A stretch of 64,000 nt of DNA from an uncultured Blautia sp. (lineage in GTDB: Bacteria > Bacillota > Clostridia > Lachnospirales > Lachnospiraceae), in contig NZ_CAKROJ010000007.1 of assembly GCF_934372025.1 (NCBI RefSeq), positions 13,289-77,288 of the forward strand. The letters are read 5' to 3'. Below are positions 8,334 to 16,694 of the stretch, one piece after another (the first letter of the stretch is position 1; each line of letters starts with the position of its first letter). The notes beneath the pieces were generated by a model. The model made no database searches, was not told where the DNA came from, and worked only from the letters and a program-made list of their open reading frames with translations. A program made the position numbers and the translations under genes.

Positions 8334-8495
8334 CTAGCCAAGCATGTCCTTCATCTTATCATACGATCTCTGACGGTCAGCCAGTGCCTCCTCCAGTGAA
8401 ACATTCTGGTATACATCTTTAACCTGCTCCTTCGTCCAGATATCACCCATTTTACCTGTTTCTCTGATAAAAATGTTTATTTCCTTATCTTTCAT
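8334..8495 (-). CDS. Small protein of 53 residues, unknown
   Basis: Starts with AAAGGAGAG eight bases upstream of ATG at 8495 and ends TAG at 8334. The sequence is charged (17 of 53 residues are D, E, K or R by rough count) and contains M-G-D-I-W-T-K-E-Q-V-K-D-V-Y and S-L-E-E-A-L-A-D-R. It resembles short conserved Lachnospiraceae proteins of unknown role with a W-T-x-E-Q-V-x-D-V-Y core, from memory only. It lies 46 bp downstream of the XRE regulator on the same strand, so the two may be co-transcribed. Confidence 0.5.
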   Translation of the reverse strand: MKDKEINIFIRETGKMGDIWTKEQVKDVYQNVSLEEALADRQRSYDKMKDMLG

Positions 8496-8541
8496 GCTTT
8501 CCCTCTCCTTTACTTATTCTTTTTTATAAGTATAGTTCTTT

Positions 8542-8793
8542 TTAATTCTCTTTGTATTCACGATTCGTGAAGTCTTCTTCCATCAATTTTTCCATTTCGA
8601 CATGATAACGCTGTGCTATCGCATATGCCGTTATAAGATCCGGGAGACGTTCTCCACTTTCATAATTAGCAATAGTTGTAGAACCATAACCAATGCTCTC
8701 CCCCAGTTCTGCCTGAGTCTCATTATGACTGATTCGCAGTCTTCGTATGTTTTCTCCTATTATTTTGTTCCATGTTTTTTTCTGTTTTTCCAT
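8542..8793 (-). CDS. XRE-family helix-turn-helix regulator
   Basis: An 83-residue single-domain Cro/CI-type DNA-binding protein. The HTH spans about residues 12–65, with I-R-R-L-R-I-S-H-N-E-T-Q-A-E-L-G as the first two helices and S-T-T-I-A-N-Y-E-S-G-E-R as the recognition region. No sensing domain follows, only a short acidic tail. A frame to 8907 exists, but the ATG at 8793 begins the conserved part and has AAAGGG upstream. The small 53-residue gene follows. The target is unknown. Confidence 0.8.
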   Translation of the reverse strand: MEKQKKTWNKIIGENIRRLRISHNETQAELGESIGYGSTTIANYESGERLPDLITAYAIAQRYHVEMEKLMEEDFTNREYKEN

Positions 8794-8877
8794 AATATAA
8801 GCCCTTTCTGCACTTTGTTTTTTCTTGCGTGCATAAAAGGACTTGTATTTTTCGCGTGCTCCCACCTGTAGAGGAAA

Positions 8878-8900
8878 GGGGCTGTCTTTCCGACAGCCCC
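8878..8900 (-). terminator. Hairpin downstream of the BspA-like gene
   Basis: A perfect 9-bp stem GGGGCTGTC/GACAGCCCC with a five-base loop, 92 bases past the stop at 8993. The following bases on the minus strand, TTTCCTC, make only a weak U tract, so some readthrough into the XRE gene is possible. Confidence 0.55.
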
Positions 8901-8992
8901 AGTTCAATACTCACAATATTTTCTTAGATAAGATATCGAGGGACAAATGTCCCCACGCCATTATACCTGCAAATTGCTCATTCATCACACTT

Positions 8993-11914
8993 TCAGATTT
9001 CATAAGCACTGAGTATCTCTGCAATATCCGGCATAGAATCATCCGGCATAGAGCAGGTACCTCTCTTCACCTGCGAAATATCTGTAATTATATAAGCTTC
9101 AAGAAACTTCTGTCCGATAGCTGCCAGCTGCTCATCTGAAGTATCTTCTGGCACCAGAATTGTAATATTACTGTTCTCTAAATTCACCCAGTCAGATTCA
9201 ATCACATTCGGATCAATTCCTTCCAGACAGATTGTTTCGATCACCGGCAGTATCGTAAATGCTGTCAGATTCAAACGCTCAACACCACCGCGGATATGGA
9301 TTTCTTTCATAGCTTCATTTCCGGTAAAAGCATTGATATCAATATCTTTTGCATTCACACAGAGTCTTTCCACATGGGTGGCTCCAAATGTCTGAATTCC
9401 AATCCGTTCTACCTGGTTCTTACACCATACGGTCTCCAGATTCTTACAGAAGTTAAACAGATAGTTATCCATCTGCAGTACTCCATTTACAAATACTACT
9501 ATTTTCAGACCTTTGCATTCCTGGAATATGCTCTTATTCGTAGTTTCCAGAGGTGCATAGCAGATTACTGTTTCCAGATCATGACAGTTCATGAATGTAC
9601 TGTCTTCGATAGATTTCAGGGTCTCCGGCAGAATCACGCAGCGCATCGGCAGCCAGTCTCCTTCCTCCTGGTTTGTCTCCATGTCTGAATTCACATAATC
9701 TCTGGCACATTCAAATGCATTATAAGAAATATTTTCTACCGGCACTCCGCCAATCGTACGCGGAATGATAACATCCACTGCTGTTCCAACATATGCTGTG
9801 ATCGTTCTGCTCTCTTCATCAAATTCAAAATTGTCTTCCGGCAGAGGTTCATACGGCATCTTCACCAGCATGGATTCCTCGCCAACTCTGCATATTCTGT
9901 CATACCAGGGATAATTCAGTGCTGCACTCCATTCAGCCACCTGTTCATCCGTCGCCTCTGCACTGAGCCTGATATTACTCAGTTCAATACCTTCAAGAGC
10001 CTCTCCATTGACTGGTATATTTGCAGGTATCACAAACTCACTCAGAGAAGTTCCGGCAAAAGCTCTTGAACCAATCTCAGTTACGCCCTCACCCATATTC
10101 AGTGAGGCGAGTGCTGATCCTTCAAAAAGTCTTGCAGGAATACTTCCTGCTGCCACAGTTGCTTCGGTAAGATTTAGGCAGTCTGCAAAAGCTCCCTCCG
10201 GAAACAGCCCAACATCACATAAAATATTAACACTTGTCAGTCCGCTGCAGCCTGCAAAAGCATTTTCTCCAATCTCCGTCACAGAAGCAGGGATTGTGAT
10301 CTCCTTAAGCTGCGCACAGTTGCGGAAGGCTTCCGCTCCAATACTGGTGACAGAATCAAACAGATCTACATGCTCCACAATACTGTCTGCAAAAGCTTCT
10401 TTTCCAACGTAAACGAATTCATCACTATGAGGCACCGCAAAGTAGGTTATCGTCTGATCACCCTTCAATGCACCATCGGCGATTCCTACTACTCTTTTAT
10501 CCTCCTCGCCTATTGTATAAGTATCATAGCTGCGCACCTTCGCGGTTTCTTCTTCGTAACCGGTAAGGTATAACTTACTCGGGTCATCCGGAAGCTCTTC
10601 AACAGAAAAGTATGCATGTTCAACCTCTGTATTCTGGTTTCGCCATACCCGGCACTCCAGTCCCATTGCATCAACGAGTGCCTGTACATCCAGCATCTGC
10701 TGCTTGGTACACTTTTCGTTCAGATCTATGTCTCTCAGGTATTCACACTTATCAAAGGCGGTATCCGAAATTTCCGGCAGCTCCAATCCCTCCATATAAA
10801 CATAAGTAATAGGAGAATTTCTAAAGCAATTATCCCCTATCTTCTCCAGACTTGCTGGAAGAAATACTCTCTGTAATCCTGAAGCTACTGAGAATGCACC
10901 AGGGCCGAGTTCCTTTACGCCTTCAGGAATGATCAGGTCTGTTTCTACCGAAAAATAGCTGAACGCTTCTTCTCCGATATATTCCAGACTATCCGGAAGA
11001 TCCAGCCTGAATCCCCGATAAGATGAAAAACCTTTCTTATCAATAGTTTTCAGAGTAGACGGAAATTCCACATATTTTAATGTATCAGTGATACTAAAAG
11101 CATCTTCTCCAACATATTCCAGTCCCTCTGGAAGAGTTACATACCCTAAAAGAGGATCTTCCCATAAAGCTCTTTTACCAATTGCTTTTACCGACACACC
11201 ATCAATACTCTCCGGGATCGTCAGTCTGGTATTCATTCCATTATAACCTGTGATGCTTCCCGTTTCTGCATCAAACGTCAGATTCTCTGTATCCAGATAG
11301 TCTTCAGCTGAATAAAGCGCAGCCGGCTTTCCACTTGGCTGAATGTTCAAATATTTATTATTTTCTTCAAAAACCTTCTTGTATTCTTCTATCTGGTCAT
11401 CCGGCACATAAATTACCACATCATCTGAAAGCATTGCAAAAGCCTCTGGACCTATCAATGGGCATGCACCCTCAAACACGATTTTCTTCAGAGCATAGCA
11501 GCCGCTGACTGCATAGCTGTCTATAATACAGACCGATGCCGGTATGGTGAGTTCTGTCAGTGCATCATTACTGGAAATAGCATTCCACCCGATATTGATC
11601 AAATTTGAAGATAAAGTTATCTCCGACAGATTAACATCATAGCTCAGCGCACCACTCCCAAGTATCGTCACGCTGTCCGGCACTGCTACAGAAGTAAGCG
11701 TCTCTGAGCCAGCCAGTAATTGAGTTCCCAGTCTTTTGACCGGCACGCCATCATCCATAGTATCCGGCACCACTACATCCGTCTCTGTGCCTGTGTACTC
11801 CTTCAATACAAAACGCTGGGCATCAAATTTCCAGACATCATCTGCTTTTACCGGTACAGCAGCTCCCGTCAGCATCAATATTGCGGTTAATCCTAATAGT
11901 ATTTTACCCTTCAT
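8993..11914 (-). CDS. Secreted BspA-like leucine-rich repeat protein
   Basis: A 973-residue exported protein. Residues 1–24 form a signal peptide (K-I-L-L-G-L-T-A-I-L-M-L then V-K-A before D-D). The rest is LRR_5 repeats of the Treponema/BspA type, e.g. I-T-I-P-A-S-V-T-E-I-G-E-N-A-F. At least four modules begin with F-D followed by a Y-x-G turn (W-K-F-D, L-T-F-D, Y-F-S-V and F-E-F-D), suggesting internal duplication. No LPXTG motif or C-terminal anchor is seen, so release or loose wall binding is likely. BspA-type proteins often bind host matrix or other cells; that role is an inference here. The start at 11914 is set by GGAGGTAACAG; the GTG at 11932 overlaps that site. Confidence 0.85.
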   Translation of the reverse strand: MKGKILLGLTAILMLTGAAVPVKADDVWKFDAQRFVLKEYTGTETDVVVPDTMDDGVPVKRLGTQLLAGSETLTSVAVPDSVTILGSGALSYDVNLSEITLSSNLINIGWNAISSNDALTELTIPASVCIIDSYAVSGCYALKKIVFEGACPLIGPEAFAMLSDDVVIYVPDDQIEEYKKVFEENNKYLNIQPSGKPAALYSAEDYLDTENLTFDAETGSITGYNGMNTRLTIPESIDGVSVKAIGKRALWEDPLLGYVTLPEGLEYVGEDAFSITDTLKYVEFPSTLKTIDKKGFSSYRGFRLDLPDSLEYIGEEAFSYFSVETDLIIPEGVKELGPGAFSVASGLQRVFLPASLEKIGDNCFRNSPITYVYMEGLELPEISDTAFDKCEYLRDIDLNEKCTKQQMLDVQALVDAMGLECRVWRNQNTEVEHAYFSVEELPDDPSKLYLTGYEEETAKVRSYDTYTIGEEDKRVVGIADGALKGDQTITYFAVPHSDEFVYVGKEAFADSIVEHVDLFDSVTSIGAEAFRNCAQLKEITIPASVTEIGENAFAGCSGLTSVNILCDVGLFPEGAFADCLNLTEATVAAGSIPARLFEGSALASLNMGEGVTEIGSRAFAGTSLSEFVIPANIPVNGEALEGIELSNIRLSAEATDEQVAEWSAALNYPWYDRICRVGEESMLVKMPYEPLPEDNFEFDEESRTITAYVGTAVDVIIPRTIGGVPVENISYNAFECARDYVNSDMETNQEEGDWLPMRCVILPETLKSIEDSTFMNCHDLETVICYAPLETTNKSIFQECKGLKIVVFVNGVLQMDNYLFNFCKNLETVWCKNQVERIGIQTFGATHVERLCVNAKDIDINAFTGNEAMKEIHIRGGVERLNLTAFTILPVIETICLEGIDPNVIESDWVNLENSNITILVPEDTSDEQLAAIGQKFLEAYIITDISQVKRGTCSMPDDSMPDIAEILSAYEI

Positions 11915-12003
11915 CCTGTTACCTCCTTTCACTTCTTATATTGATTATTAATAGTTCTCCTAATACCAGAATATATAAAAAATGAGGAGGTGTCACTATC
12001 AAA

Positions 12004-12034
12004 AAAGCCAGTAAAAACTGGTTTTACTGGCTTT
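12004..12034 (-). terminator. Terminator of the opuC-type operon
   Basis: A 13-bp stem AAAGCCAGTAAAA/TTTTACTGGCTTT with a 5-base loop. Read on the minus strand it is followed by TTTTTT, 40 bases after the binding-protein stop. Confidence 0.85.
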
Positions 12035-12073
12035 GACTTAATGATAGTAGCTTAAATATATCATAAATACGAA

Positions 12074-12991
12074 TTATTTTTCTTTAGTCAATAATCCTGT
12101 TTTCTCCAGAAATTCTCTGGCAACTTTTTTCGGATCCTCGACTTCCACATCGATCAGATAGTTCAGATCTGTACAGATCTCATTATCAAACTTTCCTGCA
12201 AGTTCCTCAAAGATTGGCTCCAGCTCCGGATAATCCTCATAAAGATCCGCACGGAGCAGATATGCGCCATTGTATTCCGGAAAGAATTTCTGGTCATCCT
12301 CCAGTGTTACAAGTCCAAATCTCTTATTCAGACCGTCCGTGGAATACACTACCGTCACATCCATGTTTCCGGCATTCATTCCGACATATTTCAATCCTCG
12401 GTCGATGGTATTATTCGCCTTAAAATCCAGATCATAAGTCGAAACAAAAGCATCAAAATGCTTTGAACCCTCATCAAAAAACTCATGCTCCGCTGCAAAA
12501 GTCAGCTCATATGCATACTTTTTCAGATCACTAACTTTTGTAAGATGATATTTTTCTGCAGTCTCCGGCATTACTGCCGCCATATAAGTGTTCTGTTCTC
12601 CAAGCTTTGGTGAAAGCATGACCCTGGCTTCCTTTTTGCCAAGTTCATTCGCATAGTCATAAAGGCTTGTTCCCTCCGGGACCTCTGAAGGATCATGTCC
12701 CAGATAAGCAGTCAGAAGAGAGCCGTCATAACTCATATAGATATCCATCTTTCCATTTTTGATCTGCTCGAATGCAAGACTGCTGGCCATAGAATCCTGC
12801 ACCTTAACCTTGATGTCTGTCCGGTCCTCGATCATCTGCTTTGCGATCTGCGTAAACAACCGCATCTCTGCAAAATCACCATCAATGACCGTTACCTTTC
12901 GCACGTCTTTGGATTCACAGGCACAGAGAGAGCTGATTAGAAAACAGCTGACAGATGCCATCAGAATTCTAGTGAGTTTTCTTTTTATCAT
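12074..12991 (-). CDS. opuCC: OpuC-type quaternary-amine-binding lipoprotein
   Basis: A 305-residue substrate-binding protein of the OpuAC/OpuC family, which captures glycine betaine, choline, carnitine or related compounds for an ABC importer. The N terminus is a lipoprotein signal with lipobox S-L-C-A-C (Cys near 24). The family's Y-D-G-S-L-L-T-A-Y near residue 105 is present. The start at 12991 has AAGGGGGAAG upstream and overlaps the preceding permease gene by 23 bases; a longer frame to 13036 runs inside that gene. As the last gene of a unit following an MttB-type methyltransferase, it may be tuned to that enzyme's substrate. Confidence 0.85.
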   Translation of the reverse strand: MIKRKLTRILMASVSCFLISSLCACESKDVRKVTVIDGDFAEMRLFTQIAKQMIEDRTDIKVKVQDSMASSLAFEQIKNGKMDIYMSYDGSLLTAYLGHDPSEVPEGTSLYDYANELGKKEARVMLSPKLGEQNTYMAAVMPETAEKYHLTKVSDLKKYAYELTFAAEHEFFDEGSKHFDAFVSTYDLDFKANNTIDRGLKYVGMNAGNMDVTVVYSTDGLNKRFGLVTLEDDQKFFPEYNGAYLLRADLYEDYPELEPIFEELAGKFDNEICTDLNYLIDVEVEDPKKVAREFLEKTGLLTKEK

Positions 12992-13577
12992 ATGTATCTT
13001 CCCCCTTCTTTTCCAAAAAGCCGAGCAGATAATCAAATACCATAGACATCACCATAAGGGCAAACGTTCCCTTAAAGATCATAGCAAAATTCTGGATACG
13101 GATCCCGCGGTAAAGAACACTTCCCAGACCGCCACCGCCCACAAATGTACCAAATACCGCCACACCTACTGCTGTTACCACAGCAATACGGATTCCGGTT
13201 AAAATAAAAGGAAAAGCCATCGGGAATTCCACATATTTCAGCTTTTCCCATCGATTCATCCCCATAGCATCTGCCGTCTCTTTATAGACTGCGCTGACAT
13301 TTTTTAAACCGGTATCTGTATTTCGGACAATTGGAAGGAGCAGATACAAAACCATTGCAATGATCACCGTCACTGCGTTGGCGCCAAACACTGTCATAAG
13401 CAGACCCATAACAGCAAGAACGGGAACCGTCTGCATCAGATCCACTGCTGTCAGGATCACCTTGCCTGCTTTGGGGTGATAGTAGGTAAAGATTCCCATC
13501 GGAACACCGACCAGAACCACCAGAAAGCAGGATACTATCACTAAATATAAATGTTCCAGAACCATTTCAAGATTCAT
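12969..13577 (-). CDS. opuCD: OpuC-type ABC permease (second subunit)
   Basis: A 202-residue inner-membrane permease with about five to six hydrophobic segments and the BPD transport signature E-T-A-D-A-M-G-M-N-R-W-E-K-L-K-Y-V-E-F-P near residue 100, the loop that contacts the ATPase. Paralogous to the permease encoded just upstream, as in the OpuCB/OpuCD pair of Bacillus. The start at 13577 overlaps the end of that gene by 11 bases; ribosome-binding bases are GCAGGAAG. Substrate is a quaternary amine by family. Confidence 0.85.
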   Translation of the reverse strand: MNLEMVLEHLYLVIVSCFLVVLVGVPMGIFTYYHPKAGKVILTAVDLMQTVPVLAVMGLLMTVFGANAVTVIIAMVLYLLLPIVRNTDTGLKNVSAVYKETADAMGMNRWEKLKYVEFPMAFPFILTGIRIAVVTAVGVAVFGTFVGGGGLGSVLYRGIRIQNFAMIFKGTFALMVMSMVFDYLLGFLEKKGEDTYDKKKTH

Positions 13578-14205
13578 CTTCCTGCAACCCCTTTGACACA
13601 CATATTTTCTCTATTTTATCAATTACCAGACGAAACAGCACCGCAAGAACTGCTATTGGAATAGAGCCGATCACGATATATTCTTTTACATTAGCATCGA
13701 TCCCACGATATATAAATTCTCCCAGTCCTCCCTGACCGATCATTGCCGCCAGTATTGCCCAGCTCACGGTATAGATCAGTGACATACGGATTCCTGAAAA
13801 GATTGCCGGAAGTGCCATAGGAAATTCCACGCGCCAGAACATCTGCCACTTGTTCATTCCACAGCCTTTTGCCACTTCCATGAAACTCTGATCGATACTC
13901 AAAAAACCCTGATACGAATTTTTAAGAATTGGAAAAACCGCATAAATACTCAACGCAGTAAGAACCGTCAGGACCGTCATTCCCAGTTTCAGCATCAGGA
14001 CCCCAATAAAAACGATACCTGGAATTGTCTGAAAAACACTGACCAATGGCATAATGATCACCGCTGCCCTGCGGAAGCGAGAAAGAAATACCGCAAGCAC
14101 CAGACCAATCACAACCGCGATCAGCACTGATATCACTACATACACAATATGCTGCCCGATGGCAGTCAACAACTTTGCACCATATTTATCGATAAACGTC
14201 TGCAT
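13567..14205 (-). CDS. opuCB: OpuC-type ABC permease (first subunit)
   Basis: A 212-residue membrane permease with the ATPase-contact loop M-E-V-A-K-G-C-G-M-N-K-W-Q near residue 110, followed by M-A-L-P-A-I-F-S-G-I-R. The ATG at 14205 is favoured because AGG lies seven bases upstream; a GTG at 14211 is the alternative. It overlaps the stop of the ATPase gene, a sign of translational coupling. With the paralogous permease, ATPase and lipoprotein it makes a complete importer. Confidence 0.85.
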   Translation of the reverse strand: MQTFIDKYGAKLLTAIGQHIVYVVISVLIAVVIGLVLAVFLSRFRRAAVIIMPLVSVFQTIPGIVFIGVLMLKLGMTVLTVLTALSIYAVFPILKNSYQGFLSIDQSFMEVAKGCGMNKWQMFWRVEFPMALPAIFSGIRMSLIYTVSWAILAAMIGQGGLGEFIYRGIDANVKEYIVIGSIPIAVLAVLFRLVIDKIEKICVSKGLQEDES

Positions 14206-14207
14206 TA

Positions 14208-15155
14208 TCACACCTGCTTTATAAGAGACTGAATGATACTCTCCATAGAAAGTTCACCAATAAGCGCACCCTGCTCGTCCTTTACATAAATCTGTTTATA
14301 TTTAGAAAGATCAATATTCTGACTGATCTCCTTGATTCCCTCTGTCATAGAAACCACCGGTGCATCGGCGCTGATGATTCCATTGTACGGCAGCATCATA
14401 TCTCCTGCCGTGAGCTGATCTCCGGAAATACTGACTTCCTGAAGAGATATAAACTTTCGGATCTCCTCGTTTGCCGGATGGAGCACCATCTCCTTTGGTG
14501 CTGCTTCCTGAAGGATATGACCCTTGTCCATAAATATCACACGATCGGCCATCTTCATAGCCTCATGCATATCATGGGTGATAAAAAGGACACTGATATT
14601 TAATTTTTTCTGAATCTTTTTGACCTCCGACTGAAGGATCTCTCTGGTAATCGGATCCAGAGCTCCAAAAGGCTCATCCATAAGAATGATCGGAGGATTT
14701 ACAGCCAGTGCACGCAGCACACCAATTCGCTGCTGCTGTCCACCCGAGAGCTGTTTTGGATATTTTCTGCCATATTCCTCATAAGGCATGTTAACGATAT
14801 CCATAAGTTCTCTCACTCTTTTTCTTGTTTTCTCTTTGTCCCATTTCATGATCTTCGGAACAACAGAAATATTCTCCGCTACCGTCATATTTGGAAACAG
14901 ACCAATCTGCTGGATCACATAACCGATCGATGTACGAAGCTTCACCAGATCCATCTCACGGTTATCCACTCCGTTAATAAGGATCTGTCCACCTGATGGT
15001 TCGATCAGACGGTTTAACATCTTTACCGTTGTTGTTTTTCCACAGCCGGACGGTCCGATCATCACCACAAACTCTCCTTGTTCAACGGTGAAACTTACAT
15101 CCTTGATAATTTCTCTGTCTCCGTAACTTTTCCTGACGTTTTTGTAAATTATCAT
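14208..15155 (-). CDS. opuCA: OpuC-type ABC transporter ATP-binding protein
   Basis: A 315-residue ATPase of the glycine betaine/carnitine/choline importer family. Walker A G-P-S-G-C-G-K-T-T near 33, Q-loop V-I-Q-Q-I-G, signature L-S-G-G-Q-Q-Q-R near 134, Walker B I-I-L-M-D-E-P and switch H-D. A C-terminal tail of about 75 residues (from G-D-M-M-L-P-Y) looks like a single CBS-like module; OpuCA proteins usually carry a CBS pair that senses ionic strength. First gene of the transport block, 76 bp after the mttB homologue, with a hairpin between. Confidence 0.9.
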   Translation of the reverse strand: MIIYKNVRKSYGDREIIKDVSFTVEQGEFVVMIGPSGCGKTTTVKMLNRLIEPSGGQILINGVDNREMDLVKLRTSIGYVIQQIGLFPNMTVAENISVVPKIMKWDKEKTRKRVRELMDIVNMPYEEYGRKYPKQLSGGQQQRIGVLRALAVNPPIILMDEPFGALDPITREILQSEVKKIQKKLNISVLFITHDMHEAMKMADRVIFMDKGHILQEAAPKEMVLHPANEEIRKFISLQEVSISGDQLTAGDMMLPYNGIISADAPVVSMTEGIKEISQNIDLSKYKQIYVKDEQGALIGELSMESIIQSLIKQV

Positions 15156-15181
15156 TATTCATCAACCCCTTTATACAGAAA

Positions 15182-15213
15182 GGTGAAGGCGATCCAGGCA
15201 GACCACCTTCACC
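15182..15213 (-). terminator. Hairpin between mttB homologue and opuCA (partial terminator)
   Basis: An 8-bp perfect stem GGTGAAGG/CCTTCACC with a 16-base loop, followed on the minus strand by TTTCTG. The poor U tract suggests an attenuator or processing site that lets some transcripts pass into the transporter genes. No separate promoter is evident in the 76-bp gap. Confidence 0.5.
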
Positions 15214-15231
15214 CATTTCAGTATAAATTAA

Positions 15232-16635
15232 TTATAAGTACTTTTCAATTACCTTCAGCTGTTCTGGAGTGATCTCTGGAGCTTTGTAGCTTTCAATTCG
15301 GTTCTTAACAACTTCAGAAGCACGATCTTTGATGCTTACGCTGCCATCATTTTCCCATGCCTTGTAGTCAGTCTTAACAAAGATATCCGGAATGAAGTGC
15401 TCTTTCCTGTATTCTTTTGGAGTTCTTCCATAAAGGAAGGTTCCTTTTGGACCAACTTTGGCGATTTCTGCTGTATAGTCTTTTGTTTTGTCGATATCCA
15501 CACCTTTGTAGATACGTTTAACCATCTTAATAAGCTGCTCATCAACCACATATTTTTCAAGAGATGTTACGTTAAATCCACTTAACATACCAGCTGCAAA
15601 GTAGATCAGGTCTACATCACTTAAGGTTCCGCACATCAGGTTCAGTGCAGATTCCACACCAGCCTGGAAGTCAATGTCAATTGCATCGTTTAATGCTCCG
15701 GAAGTACGGAATGGCATATGATAGAATTTAGCCATTGCTGCAGTTGCCAGAGAGATCAGGGCTGTTTCACTGTTACCCAGTGCCATGGAAACTTTTCTCA
15801 GGTTTGTAGATGTAGAAGTATTTCCGTAGAAAATCGGAAGACCTGGTTTTAACAGCTGGATCAGCACGATCGCTGCCAGAAGTTCTGCGTTGTTCTGAAT
15901 GATTGTTCCCATTAAGGAAGCCTGGCTTGTCAGAGCCGGAAGAGAACATGCAGCCAGCTGGATCGGCTGATTACGCTCACAATATACATACAGTGCATCC
16001 AGTGCTTCTTTGATATAAGCAAGTGGAGAGATTGGGCTGACACAACCGATCATAACTGGTTCGTTGTTTTCTTTACCGATAAACTGAGAAACCATGTCGA
16101 TCAGTCTTGTAGCTACCATACCGGTATCTTCCTTTGCTGTCATAAGAGCAGTAATGGACATCGGCAGAGTTGTATAACGAAGCAGTGCCGCCATCATGTG
16201 ATATGCTCTCTCGTTACGGTCGATATCATAAGTATCGCAGAGATTTAAGTGAGTCATATCCAGGCAGTCACTTGTCTGAACCAGTTTACAGATGCGTACA
16301 TAGTCATCCATAACAGCGAAACGGAATTTGCCGTCCTCGAGGATGTACGGAGGGCTTCCTGCTGTACACATGCTCTTGCTTCCGCGACCCATCTGATAGA
16401 CGGTTCCGTCCGGACGATAAAGCTCTAAGGTATCCACAACTGTGGAAAGTCCTTTTTCTACCAGATCTTTTGTAAAGTAAACAACATTTCCGTCAACACG
16501 TGCGCCGTGTTTCTGAAGGACATTTCTTGCCTTCTCATCATCAAATACACAGCCTGTCTCGGCTAATACTTTTAAGGACTGCTCATGGATAAATGCAGCA
16601 TCCTCTTGTGTAAAAAACAGTTTTTCTAAATTCAT
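15232..16635 (-). CDS. MttB-family corrinoid-dependent methyltransferase (non-pyrrolysine)
   Basis: A 467-residue member of the trimethylamine methyltransferase superfamily. Members such as MtgB, MtpB and MtcB demethylate glycine betaine, proline betaine or carnitine and pass the methyl group to a corrinoid protein. The frame has no internal amber codon, so it is not the pyrrolysine enzyme of methylamine metabolism. Recognisable family segments include A-G-S-P-P-Y near residue 92, Y-G-N-T-S-T-S-T near 270 and the late F-R-T-S-G-A-L-N-D-A-I-D near 309. It follows the methyl-THF methyltransferase, corrinoid-protein and MFS genes and precedes an OpuC-type importer. The start at 16635 has AGGAG nine bases upstream. 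The substrate is probably a quaternary amine; which one is not visible. Confidence 0.85.
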   Translation of the reverse strand: MNLEKLFFTQEDAAFIHEQSLKVLAETGCVFDDEKARNVLQKHGARVDGNVVYFTKDLVEKGLSTVVDTLELYRPDGTVYQMGRGSKSMCTAGSPPYILEDGKFRFAVMDDYVRICKLVQTSDCLDMTHLNLCDTYDIDRNERAYHMMAALLRYTTLPMSITALMTAKEDTGMVATRLIDMVSQFIGKENNEPVMIGCVSPISPLAYIKEALDALYVYCERNQPIQLAACSLPALTSQASLMGTIIQNNAELLAAIVLIQLLKPGLPIFYGNTSTSTNLRKVSMALGNSETALISLATAAMAKFYHMPFRTSGALNDAIDIDFQAGVESALNLMCGTLSDVDLIYFAAGMLSGFNVTSLEKYVVDEQLIKMVKRIYKGVDIDKTKDYTAEIAKVGPKGTFLYGRTPKEYRKEHFIPDIFVKTDYKAWENDGSVSIKDRASEVVKNRIESYKAPEITPEQLKVIEKYL

Positions 16636-16694
16636 ATTTGTATTCTCCTGTTAATTGAATCACTTTTTTATAATACTGTTAATTTTGTTTTTAT

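Noticed and set aside
15232..16635. Pyrrolysine-containing trimethylamine methyltransferase
   Set aside because: The 467-codon frame has no internal TAG, and no pyl genes are in the window; the protein belongs to the non-pyrrolysine branch.
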